Shown here: piece by piece, positions 7,449 to 15,734 of the stretch | Numbering within the stretch: position 1 is the first letter of the stretch | Layout: each line of letters starts with the position of its first letter | Assembly: GCF_052119425.1 (NCBI RefSeq) | Contig: NZ_JBQKFH010000008.1 | Location: 1-64,000 of the forward strand | Source: Enterococcus_E cecorum_C | Lineage (GTDB): Bacteria; Bacillota; Bacilli; Lactobacillales; Enterococcaceae | Reading direction: 5' to 3' | Length of the DNA stretch: 64,000 nt | The notes under the pieces: generated by a model | What the model saw: the letters and a program-made list of their open reading frames with translations, nothing else | Database searches by the model: none | What the model was told of the DNA's origin: nothing | Position numbers and translations under genes: made by a program

Positions 7449-8864
7449 TTAGAAATCCCTTTGAGAATGTTTATATACATTCAAGGTAACCAGCCAACTA
7501 ATGACAATGATTCCTGAAAAAAGTAATAACAAATTACTATACAGATAAGTTGACTGATCAACTTCCATAGGTAACAACCTTTGATCAAGTAAGGGTATGG
7601 ATAATAAACCACCTACAATTGCAATACCTGTTCCCTCTGATAAAAAGCTGGTAAAGTTAAGCAAACTCATTCCAGCACCAGCTTCCTGCTGTTTCAAGCT
7701 ACTTGAAACAATTGTTGATATAACTGTTTTGGTGAACGAAAGCCCACCTAAAACAAATACGATTATAATTGTCATGAACCATGATGTTGTTTCTAAAAGA
7801 AAGGAAGCAGTTAAAAAGCTAACAGAAAGAAATGTAACTCCGATGTTTAACACGTATAAAGGACCTCTTCTATCAACAAGTATCCCACCAATGTAGCCGA
7901 AAATAATGACACTCATTGTTCCAGGGAAAATAATTACACTTCCGATTTCGGCAGTACTTAGCTGGTGAACATCTTTCATCATATAAGGAACCATAGAGAC
8001 AAACCCTGCTACTGTTCCAAATATAATTCCCCCACAAAGAACTCCAATCATAAAAGGTATATTTTTCCCTAATCCGGGATCAACAAAAGGATCTGTTACT
8101 TTCCTGATATGTTTTACAAATATCAGGAATGACAGCACGCTAACGATAAGAAAAGAAATGCTATATGATGTTGTAAACAACATAAAAAATACAATGCCTA
8201 CAGACATTAGTATAATTCCTTTGATATCAAAATGACCTTTTATCCTTACTTCTTTCTTTAATAATTTCATAAGAAACGGAACAGTGATAATTGTTATCAT
8301 AGGAATGAGTAGAAGATAGGACCAATGAATATAATGGGCTATCATTCCACCAATCGCTGGACCGACTCCTTCTCCCATGGCTACTATCGATCCAATAAGA
8401 CCAAATGCTTTACCCCTATTTTCCTTTGGAATATAGCGCGCAACTACAACCATTACGAGTGCTGGAAATGCAGCTGCACCAGCCCCTTGAATAAAACGAG
8501 CCATAATAAGTAAGGAAAAGAAAGAATGGCCAACAAACCCAATTACCGACCCGAAACAATTTATTATAATTCCAAATAGGAGTAACCTTTTGATGCCTAA
8601 TTGATCAGATAGCTTTCCATATACAGCTGTTCCAATGGAAAAGGTTAACATAAAGGCTGTGTTCACCCAGTTTGTACTCGCAGGTGGTTTATTAAAATCA
8701 TTTGCAATATCAGGTAATGAGACGTTCAAAACCATTTCATTTAATACGCTAAAAAAAGATAAAATGCAAAGCCAAATTAAAATTTGGTTGTGTCGTAAAT
8801 TCGATTGTGAAAATGATACGCTTCCCTCTTTTAATTGAACCCTGTTACATTCATTACACTTCAT
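7449..8864 (-). CDS. tet(L): Tetracycline efflux protein Tet(L), fused to its leader peptide
   Basis: Tetracycline-metal/H+ antiporter of the 14-helix MFS family in the cytoplasmic membrane. Motif A (GKLSDQLGIKR) and the antiporter motif (MGEGVGPAIGG) are intact. It is 471 aa instead of 458: residues 1-17 (MKCNECNRVQLKEGSVS) are the tet(L) leader peptide, joined directly to FSQSNLRHNQ of the transporter. The leader stop, the inducible hairpin and the transporter's own ribosome-binding site and start are deleted. Translation therefore starts at the leader's GGAGG site and should no longer depend on tetracycline. A TATAAT at 8899-8904 may be part of the promoter; read-through from tet(M) is also possible. 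The gene came with plasmid DNA. Confidence 0.95.
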   Translation of the reverse strand: MKCNECNRVQLKEGSVSFSQSNLRHNQILIWLCILSFFSVLNEMVLNVSLPDIANDFNKPPASTNWVNTAFMLTFSIGTAVYGKLSDQLGIKRLLLFGIIINCFGSVIGFVGHSFFSLLIMARFIQGAGAAAFPALVMVVVARYIPKENRGKAFGLIGSIVAMGEGVGPAIGGMIAHYIHWSYLLLIPMITIITVPFLMKLLKKEVRIKGHFDIKGIILMSVGIVFFMLFTTSYSISFLIVSVLSFLIFVKHIRKVTDPFVDPGLGKNIPFMIGVLCGGIIFGTVAGFVSMVPYMMKDVHQLSTAEIGSVIIFPGTMSVIIFGYIGGILVDRRGPLYVLNIGVTFLSVSFLTASFLLETTSWFMTIIIVFVLGGLSFTKTVISTIVSSSLKQQEAGAGMSLLNFTSFLSEGTGIAIVGGLLSIPLLDQRLLPMEVDQSTYLYSNLLLLFSGIIVISWLVTLNVYKHSQRDF

Positions 8865-8886
8865 AATTAATTCCTCCTAAACTTGA

Positions 8887-9030
8887 TTAAAACATATGAT
8901 TATAGTAATTATGCTTTTCGTATAATTCACTATACAAGCGTTCACCACTTCTATACGCAGCCATTGCAATTAAACTTCTCTCCCCTCCATTTCTTTTAGC
9001 TATACTTAAAGATAAATGAAATATTGCCAT
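8887..9030 (-). pseudogene. N-terminal fragment of a MobQ/MobA-MobL relaxase
   Basis: 47 codons from ATG 9030 (GAGAGGTGATTATC before it): MAIFHLSLSIAKR then SLIAMAAYRSGE, the conserved first motif of MobA/MobL relaxases. It stops at 8887, right before the tet(L) leader region. Most of the relaxase, including the HUH motif, is missing. It is of a different family from the MobV fragment on the other side of tet(L), so the insert was assembled from at least two plasmid sources. Confidence 0.78.
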
Positions 9031-9108
9031 GATAATCACCTCTCTTCCTTTTCTAATTACATGAGCGAAGCGAATTTTTTTAAACACGCTTGACGCTAAA
9101 TTTAATGA

Positions 9109-9213
9109 AATTAAATTTTCTTGTCTGCATTTCGGACAATAGAGGGGGAATTTTTTTAATTCAGTATCTTCCCTTATCTTTAATCGTGTTTTATTTCCAC
9201 ATACAGGACACAA
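9109..9213 (-). pseudogene. Truncated Tn916 orf6 (cysteine-rich KTR protein)
   Basis: First part of Tn916 Orf6 with two zinc-type Cys pairs (CPVCGNKTR and YCPKCRQ). After QENLI the transposon sequence ends near 9109 and plasmid DNA begins; the frame stays open by chance through the MobQ fragment to 8887. The normal C-terminus is gone. The start is unclear: a strong GGAGGAG lies about 28 nt before the TTG at 9213, so initiation may be further upstream at a rare codon. Confidence 0.75.
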
Positions 9214-9331
9214 TATCCACTTGTAGTTTATAATAACTATCTCCTCCTTTACACTTTAATTCAAATCTTTATTAAAAAATATTTCATCTTATTTAACAAG
9301 AAACCATATTTATATAACAACATAAAATACA

Positions 9332-11251
9332 CTAAGTTATTTTATTGAACATATATCGTACTTTATCTATCCGACTATTTGGACGACGGGGCTGGCAAAC
9401 AGGTTCACCGGTAGTAACATGGTACCCTTTTAACTCTGTTAAACAAACACTACGTCCATTTGTAAAGAAAGTTAAATCACTACGATATTCTTGAATACAC
9501 CGAGCAGGGATTTCTCCACTAAGAATGACCTCATTATTTTTCAATTGAGTGTCTACGATGTTCGCACAATATTTAGGAGCATCGTTGTATGCTCGTGAAA
9601 GATATTCCTGTGGCGCATAAATTTTAAAACTAAGATATGGCTCTAACAATTCTGTTCCAGCTTTTTTTAAGACTTGTTCCAATACAATAGGAGCAAGCAT
9701 CCGAAAATCTGCTGGGGTACTAACAGGGCTATAGTATAAGCCATACTTAAAACAGATTTTACAGTCCGTCACATTCCAACCATACAATCCTTGTTCACAA
9801 CCATAGCGTATCCCTTCCATAACTGCATTTTGAAATGATTGATTTAAGTATCCAAGAGAAACCGAGCTCTCATACTGCATTCCACTTCCCAACGGAAGCG
9901 GTGATACAGATAAACCAATGGAAGCCCAGAAAGGATTTGGCGGCACTTCGATGTGAATGGTATATTCTGCATTTTTTAACGGTCTCTCCATATAAATGAC
10001 TGTAGGCTCTTTTAGTTCTATCTCCACATGATACTTTTCTTGCAACAGTGCACTAATCACTTCCATTTGTACTTTCCCTAAGAAAGAAAGTATAATTTCA
10101 TGTGTCGTAGAATCCACGTAATATCGTAGAAGCGGATCACTATCTGAGATTTCCAAAAGGGCATCAAGCAACATTTCTCTCTGTTCAGGTTTGCTCGGTT
10201 CAACAGTTGTTTGCAGCAGAGGGAGCGGATTTTCAATTCTCTCTCTCTGTGGCAATAGCTTTGTATCTCCAAGAACACTATTTAGCTTCAAAAACTCATT
10301 TTGCAAAATAACAATTTCCCCGGAATAAGCCTTATCAATTTTACATAATTCACCATTTATTGAAGTATACATTTCTGTAATTTTTATTTTTTCCTTTTCC
10401 GATATTCTAACCGAATCCCGCAAATGCAGGATTCCGCCATAAAGGCGTACATATGCAAGACGTTGTCTTTCTTCCGAATATTCAATTTTGAAGACATTTC
10501 CGCAAAGTTCAGACTTCTTTCTGTATGTTGATGAATAAAATTTATTCGTTATCACTTCTATAAGCTGCTCAATCCCTATGTTGCTTTTTGCGCTTCCATG
10601 ATAAACAGGGTACAAGGAGCAATTCTGAAATCTTATGCTTTCCTCTTGTTCGAGTTCCAATGCTTCTAATGATTTACCGGACATATATTTCTCTAAAAGG
10701 TCATCGTTTCCCTCTATTACCGTATCCCATTGTTCAGATTCGGTAAAGTTCGTCACACACATATTAGGATACAGTTCTACCTTCTGTTTGATTACAATTT
10801 CGGCAGAAAGTTTCTCTTTAATATCCTGATAAACCGTTGATAAATCAATTCCATTTTGGTCAATCTTATTGATAAAAAAGATTGTGGGAATCCCCATTTT
10901 CCTAAGTGCATGAAATAATATACGAGTTTGTGCTTGTACGCCATCTTTTGCAGAAATCAGTAGAATTGCCCCATCTAAAACTGATAATGAACGATATACT
11001 TCTGCTAAGAAATCCATATGTCCTGGCGTGTCTATGATGTTCACCTTCGTATTTTCCCACTGAAAAGAGGTTATTCCTGTCTGAATTGTAATTCCTCTCT
11101 GACGTTCTAAAAGCGTATTATCCGTCCTCGTTGTACCTTTGTCCACGCTTCCTAATTCTGTAATCGCTCCACTGTTATATAATAAGCTTTCTGTTAAGGT
11201 AGTTTTTCCCGCATCAACATGAGCTAAAACTCCAATATTAATAATTTTCAT
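9332..11251 (-). CDS. tet(M): Ribosomal protection protein Tet(M)
   Basis: EF-G-like GTPase of 639 aa that removes tetracycline from the ribosome. G1 AHVDAGKTT, switch/G2 RGITIQT, G3 DTPGHMDF and G4 NKIDQ are intact, and the protein runs to the normal end (RYMFNKIT). The ATG at 11251 follows GGAGGAAAATCAC and is the conventional start; an in-frame start 5 codons earlier has no separate site. The part around residues 225-350 differs from the Tn916 allele as I recall it (for example TYRKKSELCGN, SEERQRLAYVRLYGG) while both ends agree, which suggests a mosaic allele. Preceded by its leader peptide and attenuator. Confidence 0.98.
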   Translation of the reverse strand: MKIINIGVLAHVDAGKTTLTESLLYNSGAITELGSVDKGTTRTDNTLLERQRGITIQTGITSFQWENTKVNIIDTPGHMDFLAEVYRSLSVLDGAILLISAKDGVQAQTRILFHALRKMGIPTIFFINKIDQNGIDLSTVYQDIKEKLSAEIVIKQKVELYPNMCVTNFTESEQWDTVIEGNDDLLEKYMSGKSLEALELEQEESIRFQNCSLYPVYHGSAKSNIGIEQLIEVITNKFYSSTYRKKSELCGNVFKIEYSEERQRLAYVRLYGGILHLRDSVRISEKEKIKITEMYTSINGELCKIDKAYSGEIVILQNEFLKLNSVLGDTKLLPQRERIENPLPLLQTTVEPSKPEQREMLLDALLEISDSDPLLRYYVDSTTHEIILSFLGKVQMEVISALLQEKYHVEIELKEPTVIYMERPLKNAEYTIHIEVPPNPFWASIGLSVSPLPLGSGMQYESSVSLGYLNQSFQNAVMEGIRYGCEQGLYGWNVTDCKICFKYGLYYSPVSTPADFRMLAPIVLEQVLKKAGTELLEPYLSFKIYAPQEYLSRAYNDAPKYCANIVDTQLKNNEVILSGEIPARCIQEYRSDLTFFTNGRSVCLTELKGYHVTTGEPVCQPRRPNSRIDKVRYMFNKIT

Positions 11252-11266
11252 GTGATTTTCCTCCAT

Positions 11267-11353
11267 TCAAAAGCCCAAAAGGGCATAAAAATCCCAGTGA
11301 TAAATACTCTTATCACTGGGATTTTTATGCATAACCATAGGCATACAAAGCAT
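11267..11353 (-). CDS. tet(M) leader peptide (Orf12)
   Basis: 28 codons from ATG 11353 (MLCMPMVMHKNPSD to ALLGF), with GGAGAATATCTGT before it, ending 15 nt before tet(M). Ribosome movement through it is thought to control transcription into tet(M): the coding sequence itself contains the attenuator hairpins. Confidence 0.88.
   Translation of the reverse strand: MLCMPMVMHKNPSDKSIYHWDFYALLGF
11273..11326 (-). promoter_or_regulatory. tet(M) transcription attenuator
   Basis: Two stems inside orf12: a long one (11287-11326, arms AAATCCCAGTGATA type) and a short GCCC/GGGC (11273-11284) followed by T-rich sequence. This is the known Tn916 attenuation element in which tetracycline-slowed ribosomes allow read-through. 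Confidence 0.8.
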
Positions 11354-11389
11354 ACAGATATTCTCCGGATACTTTAGAATCACATGATA

Positions 11390-11491
11390 AAGGTATTCTT
11401 AAACTGGGTACAAAAAACTAAGCCCTCCTAAAAAAGGACATCCAATTATTTGTTCCCACTATCAAATTGACAGTTTATTTAAGAATACCTT
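11390..11491 (-). promoter_or_regulatory. tet(M) upstream regulatory region
   Basis: A 14-bp perfect inverted repeat (AAGGTATTCTTAAA at 11390-11403; its complement at 11478-11491) brackets the promoter/5' leader of orf12-tet(M), as in Tn916. No further gene lies between orf13 and orf12. Confidence 0.65.
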
Positions 11492-11627
11492 GCCGCATAT
11501 TTATTAACTCCTTTTAAATAGATACTTAAATAATAGCACGTAAGAGCATATTTGTAAAGGAATCTCCAATTTTTTATCAAAGAGAGTACGTGATTACAAA
11601 ATAGCTGTAATAATGTACCAATATTTG

Positions 11628-12560
11628 TTATTCTATAATCTTCCAATTACTCCCGTTCTTTTCAAGTACCAAATCAAATTGAGATACCTGCGTTGCTTTG
11701 GTCTGCTGGTCGATATACTCCACTGTCAGCGATACCGTGACTTGATTATCCTTACGATTGTGAATAGGATTTACCAGTTCTTGAAAGATGTACTCTTTTC
11801 CGATTGGTTTTAATATCCCGTCATTCACATAGTAGGAAAGTTCACTGGCTGTCGCTGTAGGATAGAGCTTGAAGAACGTCGTTAAAAACTCATTGATTTC
11901 ATTGGTTGTAATGGAATCAACCGTCCCCTCACTTTCAATGGCTTTTGGTTTATAACTTGATTTCTTAGGTATGTTGGTAATGGTCGGATTCTTAACCAGT
12001 ACCATATTTCCAGAACCATCTACATAGACACTCACTATATAAGCAGAGTGGACGGTCTTTGTATTTTCTCCCTCTGTAATGAGCTGGTCTACACTGTAGG
12101 TTACATTAAACTCATTGTCGCCAGTTGGCTCTACCGTCCATATCTGAAATCCTCTTACAGAAGACGATACAGGAATATCTTTGCGTACTGTATCAACATT
12201 GAGAGCTTGAAGTTCATCTGTCAGATAGCCTTTTAGACTTTCCATTCGATTATCAATGGACTTATCGGATTGCTCCCATGAATAGTAGACTTTCGCAAAG
12301 TTCTCTACAAAATTTTCTACATGATGAGTATCAACGTATTCCTTTTCTATGATAGTTGTTTCGTGAATAGTATGAGTATCTATAGCTGTAAAGTGCTTGA
12401 ATATCGCAAAGCTGAAACTAAGCCCTAAAAGTACCCACAAGGCAATCACAACCTTTTTATGAGGATTGACCTTATAGACACGAGGTTTCTTTTCCTTTGG
12501 TATCTGTTTTTCTTTATTCTGATTTTTTCTAAATTTCATCATTAAATCTTCCTTTCTCAT
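11628..12560 (-). CDS. orf13: Tn916 Orf13, TcpC-family conjugation protein
   Basis: 310 aa: basic N-terminal tail, one membrane helix (about residues 33-55, VVIALWVLLGLSFSFAIF), then a large extracellular part made of two NTF2-like domains, as in TcpC/VirB8-type proteins. It is thought to help anchor the mating channel in the wall. The start ATGA overlaps the stop of orf14. A second possible start 7 codons on (MMKFRKNQ) has AGGA before it. Confidence 0.92.
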   Translation of the reverse strand: MRKEDLMMKFRKNQNKEKQIPKEKKPRVYKVNPHKKVVIALWVLLGLSFSFAIFKHFTAIDTHTIHETTIIEKEYVDTHHVENFVENFAKVYYSWEQSDKSIDNRMESLKGYLTDELQALNVDTVRKDIPVSSSVRGFQIWTVEPTGDNEFNVTYSVDQLITEGENTKTVHSAYIVSVYVDGSGNMVLVKNPTITNIPKKSSYKPKAIESEGTVDSITTNEINEFLTTFFKLYPTATASELSYYVNDGILKPIGKEYIFQELVNPIHNRKDNQVTVSLTVEYIDQQTKATQVSQFDLVLEKNGSNWKIIE

Positions 12561-13558
12561 TGTTTGATTCGTCCTGCTCCCACTAAATGCTGTTGCCAGT
12601 AGGGGCTTGTTAAGTCGGCATAACCGATTGGGTCGCCTGCATGAAACATACGGTTATTGCCAAGGTATATCCCAACATGAGTAATATAAGAGCCAGCGTT
12701 ATAGGTAGAATGAAAGAAAACCAAATCGCCAGCTTGTGCTTCCGATAGTGGGATATGCTGGGTCACATCATATTGCTGTTGTGCGGTTCGTGGTAAGTTA
12801 ATTCCAGCTTTTCCATACGTCCATTGTGTCAGTCCGCTACAATCAAAAGAAGTAGTCGGGGAAGCTCCACCGTAAACGTATCGCCAGCCCTCATATTTCA
12901 GTGCTTCGTCCATGATGGCTTGTACCGTATCATCATCAAACTCTGTTGTGACAAGATACTGCGTTACCAGTTGCACATAAAACATATTGCCATAGTTGTA
13001 TCGCCAGCCCCCATTGATAGGTATGGCTATGGGATTGGGGTAAGACACTTTTTCGCCACCTGAATACTCTTTTGAGAAACTTTGAGCCAGTTCAAAGGTA
13101 TATTTATTTCCACGATTAGCCACATACCCTAAGAAACCACCACCATAATTGTAGGACTGGATAACCGATTCTAAATCTACACTGAGCCTTTCGCTACTGG
13201 CTAATAATTCACTGAAATACTTCACACCTTGCTTAATGGATTCTTCTGTACTCAATGAATTAGGTGGAAGACCGAGGGATTCCGAGGACTGCATAACATC
13301 TTCCGCAGTACCGCCCGATTCCACCTGTATAATCGCAAGAAGTATGTTGACATATTCTTCAACGCCATATTCTTTGGCATATTTTTCTACCATAGGCTTA
13401 TGAGCCAGCACTTCTGCGGAAACATTCACACCTCCATAATGAATATTGGAAATTCCGCTGTCCTGTTCATCTGAAAATAAAATGGCAACAAACAGAAGCA
13501 GTGAGAAGACCATCAAGAATAATCCAGAACCACCAATCACTAAAGTTTTCAACTTCAT
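12557..13558 (-). CDS. orf14: Tn916 Orf14, bifunctional cell-wall hydrolase
   Basis: 333 aa: N-terminal membrane anchor (LFLMVFSLLLFVAILF), a lysozyme-like transglycosylase domain (glutamate in AIIQVESGG, about residues 55-190) and a C-terminal NlpC/P60 endopeptidase domain with Cys in FDCSGLTQW and His in THVGIYLG. It opens peptidoglycan locally for DNA transfer. Overlaps both neighbours by 4 nt. Confidence 0.95.
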   Translation of the reverse strand: MKLKTLVIGGSGLFLMVFSLLLFVAILFSDEQDSGISNIHYGGVNVSAEVLAHKPMVEKYAKEYGVEEYVNILLAIIQVESGGTAEDVMQSSESLGLPPNSLSTEESIKQGVKYFSELLASSERLSVDLESVIQSYNYGGGFLGYVANRGNKYTFELAQSFSKEYSGGEKVSYPNPIAIPINGGWRYNYGNMFYVQLVTQYLVTTEFDDDTVQAIMDEALKYEGWRYVYGGASPTTSFDCSGLTQWTYGKAGINLPRTAQQQYDVTQHIPLSEAQAGDLVFFHSTYNAGSYITHVGIYLGNNRMFHAGDPIGYADLTSPYWQQHLVGAGRIKQ

Positions 13559-15732
13559 GGTTTCTTACCGACTTTCTTAATGGTGGCGGTTTTGATTGGT
13601 GGTCTACTTCTTGTATTTTGTAGTGGTACTCTTTGAACAGTAGACGGACGTTCTTTTGTGATTGGACGTTGTGAAGTTCTATCTGCTGTAGTGGTTGAAG
13701 TTGCTGGCTTTTGAACGGTTTTTTCTTGAACGGTATTGCCTTGGCGTTCCACTTTTGGACTTGAAAAATCGGACTTAACTGCTGGACGCTCTTGTTTGGC
13801 TTGTTGAGATTCCTTATATGAAGTCTGAATATTAGACTGTTTTGAGGTCTGTTCATCATGATATTGTTCTTGTCTTGTAGTCGGTCTTTCATGAACAGAA
13901 GAAGCAGGCTGTTTTTTCTGTTTGACCTGTTCCATTTCAGAGCGACGCTTCGCAATGGTTTTTCGCCTTTGTTCCTGCTGTTCCTTGCGTCCACTGGCTC
14001 TGTCCGCTTTGGTTTGAGAAATACTACTGGTTAAATCACGGACATTCTCTTTTACTTTGGATTTTCCTTGATATACTGCATATCTTGCATTGGTCGGCAA
14101 ATCTTTAACCTGTTCTTTCAAACCACTAGCAGTGTCTACCATTCTGTCTTTGGTATCAGCTACTGTACCGATGGTTTGACCGATACGTTTTCCAAGTGTT
14201 GATTTTTCCTTTCCGTCTGGTCGGGAGTGATCTGCTTGTGTCCTTGCAGAACTCCCCGAACCCGACTGTCCTTTTTTACCTGTAACAATGGCAGACCCAG
14301 CCCCTAGAGTAGTCATGGAACGTCCAAGTTTCCGCTGTAGACGGTGCATGTGAGCGTGCATAAGCATACGAGGTTTTCTCATCACACGACTTCCCACACT
14401 TTGAGAATCGTTACTCTGTAGAGAAAACATACTCATTAAATCGCCCAGCTTGAAGTAGATTCCTGCAAAGGTCACAATCTGTAGAAAAGCAATCAAAAAG
14501 AACGGATAACCAGCCGATAAGGTATAGAGCATGGTTGAAATACTAAATGCTGTCGTAATAATCAATGTGATTCCAGCTCGTGTCAAAATGGTATTAAAGA
14601 GCTTTGTTATGGCTCGTTTTGACATACCATCAAATGATGGAATCATGCTTAAAATAAAGCTCACAGGCAGAAACATAGCATAGATGATAAAAAGTACCTG
14701 CGAGAAAATCATGATTCCTGTTAATAGGAATACAAATATGGAAATCCCAATATTGAAGACAAATAGGAAGAAGACTGTACCTAAACGGTTAATGGTCTTT
14801 GTAATGGTTAGATTGGTATTGCTTCTGTCTTCAATTTCTTCCGCAACAATTTTTTCTCTGTCTTCGCCATTGTTGGAATCTGGGCTGGTGGAGAGCAGGC
14901 TTTCCACACGGTCAATACCGATACTTTCAATGTCTGAACTGTTGTATTGAAGCAGTAGCCACGGTTGCTGAACCTGTATGGAAAACAGGCTATCTCTGAT
15001 TAAGTCCACGCTGTCCTTGCCTTGACTATCGGAATGGGGCATGACAATCTTCGTGCCAAGTGATAAACTGGCATTACTGATGTCTGATGAAAAGTCATTG
15101 ATTTTTTTAATGTAGTCGGGAGCGTAGGCAATAAAGGAAGCCGATAGGATAAACACCAGCACAAAATTCATAATGGCATGAATTGCCTTTGTGGTTTCTC
15201 TCTTTATCAGTCCCGTATAGGCAACATAAACCCCAAGAACCAAAATCAAGAGTAAGAGGAATCCAACATAGAAACCCTCTGTTGAAAATCCGTTTGCACT
15301 CACACCAGCTAAGGTCTGCATATTCTTACAAATGGAATCTGCTGTAGCGGAAATGAAGTCTAAGGAATAGGCTTCCTGTACTAAGTAACCTGTCGCATTG
15401 GAAACATACAAACTGATTGTCCAAATAAAATTGGTAATGGCATATAGTCCATACATGACCTGTTTTCCAATCCCGTCCGACCAGTTCCACGGAAGCCAGC
15501 CCCAGCTATTATCCACATAAAAATCCAGTTGATAGTTTTCAAGTGGGTATCGGCTGTATTCATTTGCCACATTGACCGTATCATCTACCAAGCCCGCAGC
15601 TTGAACCACCGTTCCCAGCATGGCTAAAAGAAAAATGGCAATCACAAGTGTGAAAGCCACTGTCATTGCCACTTTACCTAGACGTTTCAGCGTCCAGTTT
15701 GATTTTATTCTGTTTACTATTGATGGTTTCAC
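13555..15732 (-). CDS. orf15: Tn916 Orf15, VirB6-like conjugation membrane protein
   Basis: 725 aa. An N-terminal signal-anchor (VAMTVAFTLVIAIFLLAML) and about seven further hydrophobic segments up to residue 440 suggest a channel component; the C-terminal 270 residues are hydrophilic, Gln/Lys/Arg rich and probably disordered in the cytoplasm. Third gene in a tightly packed transfer operon (2-nt gap to orf16, overlap with orf14). Confidence 0.92.
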   Translation of the reverse strand: MKPSIVNRIKSNWTLKRLGKVAMTVAFTLVIAIFLLAMLGTVVQAAGLVDDTVNVANEYSRYPLENYQLDFYVDNSWGWLPWNWSDGIGKQVMYGLYAITNFIWTISLYVSNATGYLVQEAYSLDFISATADSICKNMQTLAGVSANGFSTEGFYVGFLLLLILVLGVYVAYTGLIKRETTKAIHAIMNFVLVFILSASFIAYAPDYIKKINDFSSDISNASLSLGTKIVMPHSDSQGKDSVDLIRDSLFSIQVQQPWLLLQYNSSDIESIGIDRVESLLSTSPDSNNGEDREKIVAEEIEDRSNTNLTITKTINRLGTVFFLFVFNIGISIFVFLLTGIMIFSQVLFIIYAMFLPVSFILSMIPSFDGMSKRAITKLFNTILTRAGITLIITTAFSISTMLYTLSAGYPFFLIAFLQIVTFAGIYFKLGDLMSMFSLQSNDSQSVGSRVMRKPRMLMHAHMHRLQRKLGRSMTTLGAGSAIVTGKKGQSGSGSSARTQADHSRPDGKEKSTLGKRIGQTIGTVADTKDRMVDTASGLKEQVKDLPTNARYAVYQGKSKVKENVRDLTSSISQTKADRASGRKEQQEQRRKTIAKRRSEMEQVKQKKQPASSVHERPTTRQEQYHDEQTSKQSNIQTSYKESQQAKQERPAVKSDFSSPKVERQGNTVQEKTVQKPATSTTTADRTSQRPITKERPSTVQRVPLQNTRSRPPIKTATIKKVGKKP

Positions 15733-15734
15733 AT

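Noticed and set aside
8887..9213. A single real gene of 108 codons
   Set aside because: The frame is a chance fusion of an orf6 fragment, plasmid DNA and a relaxase fragment that has its own ribosome-binding site.
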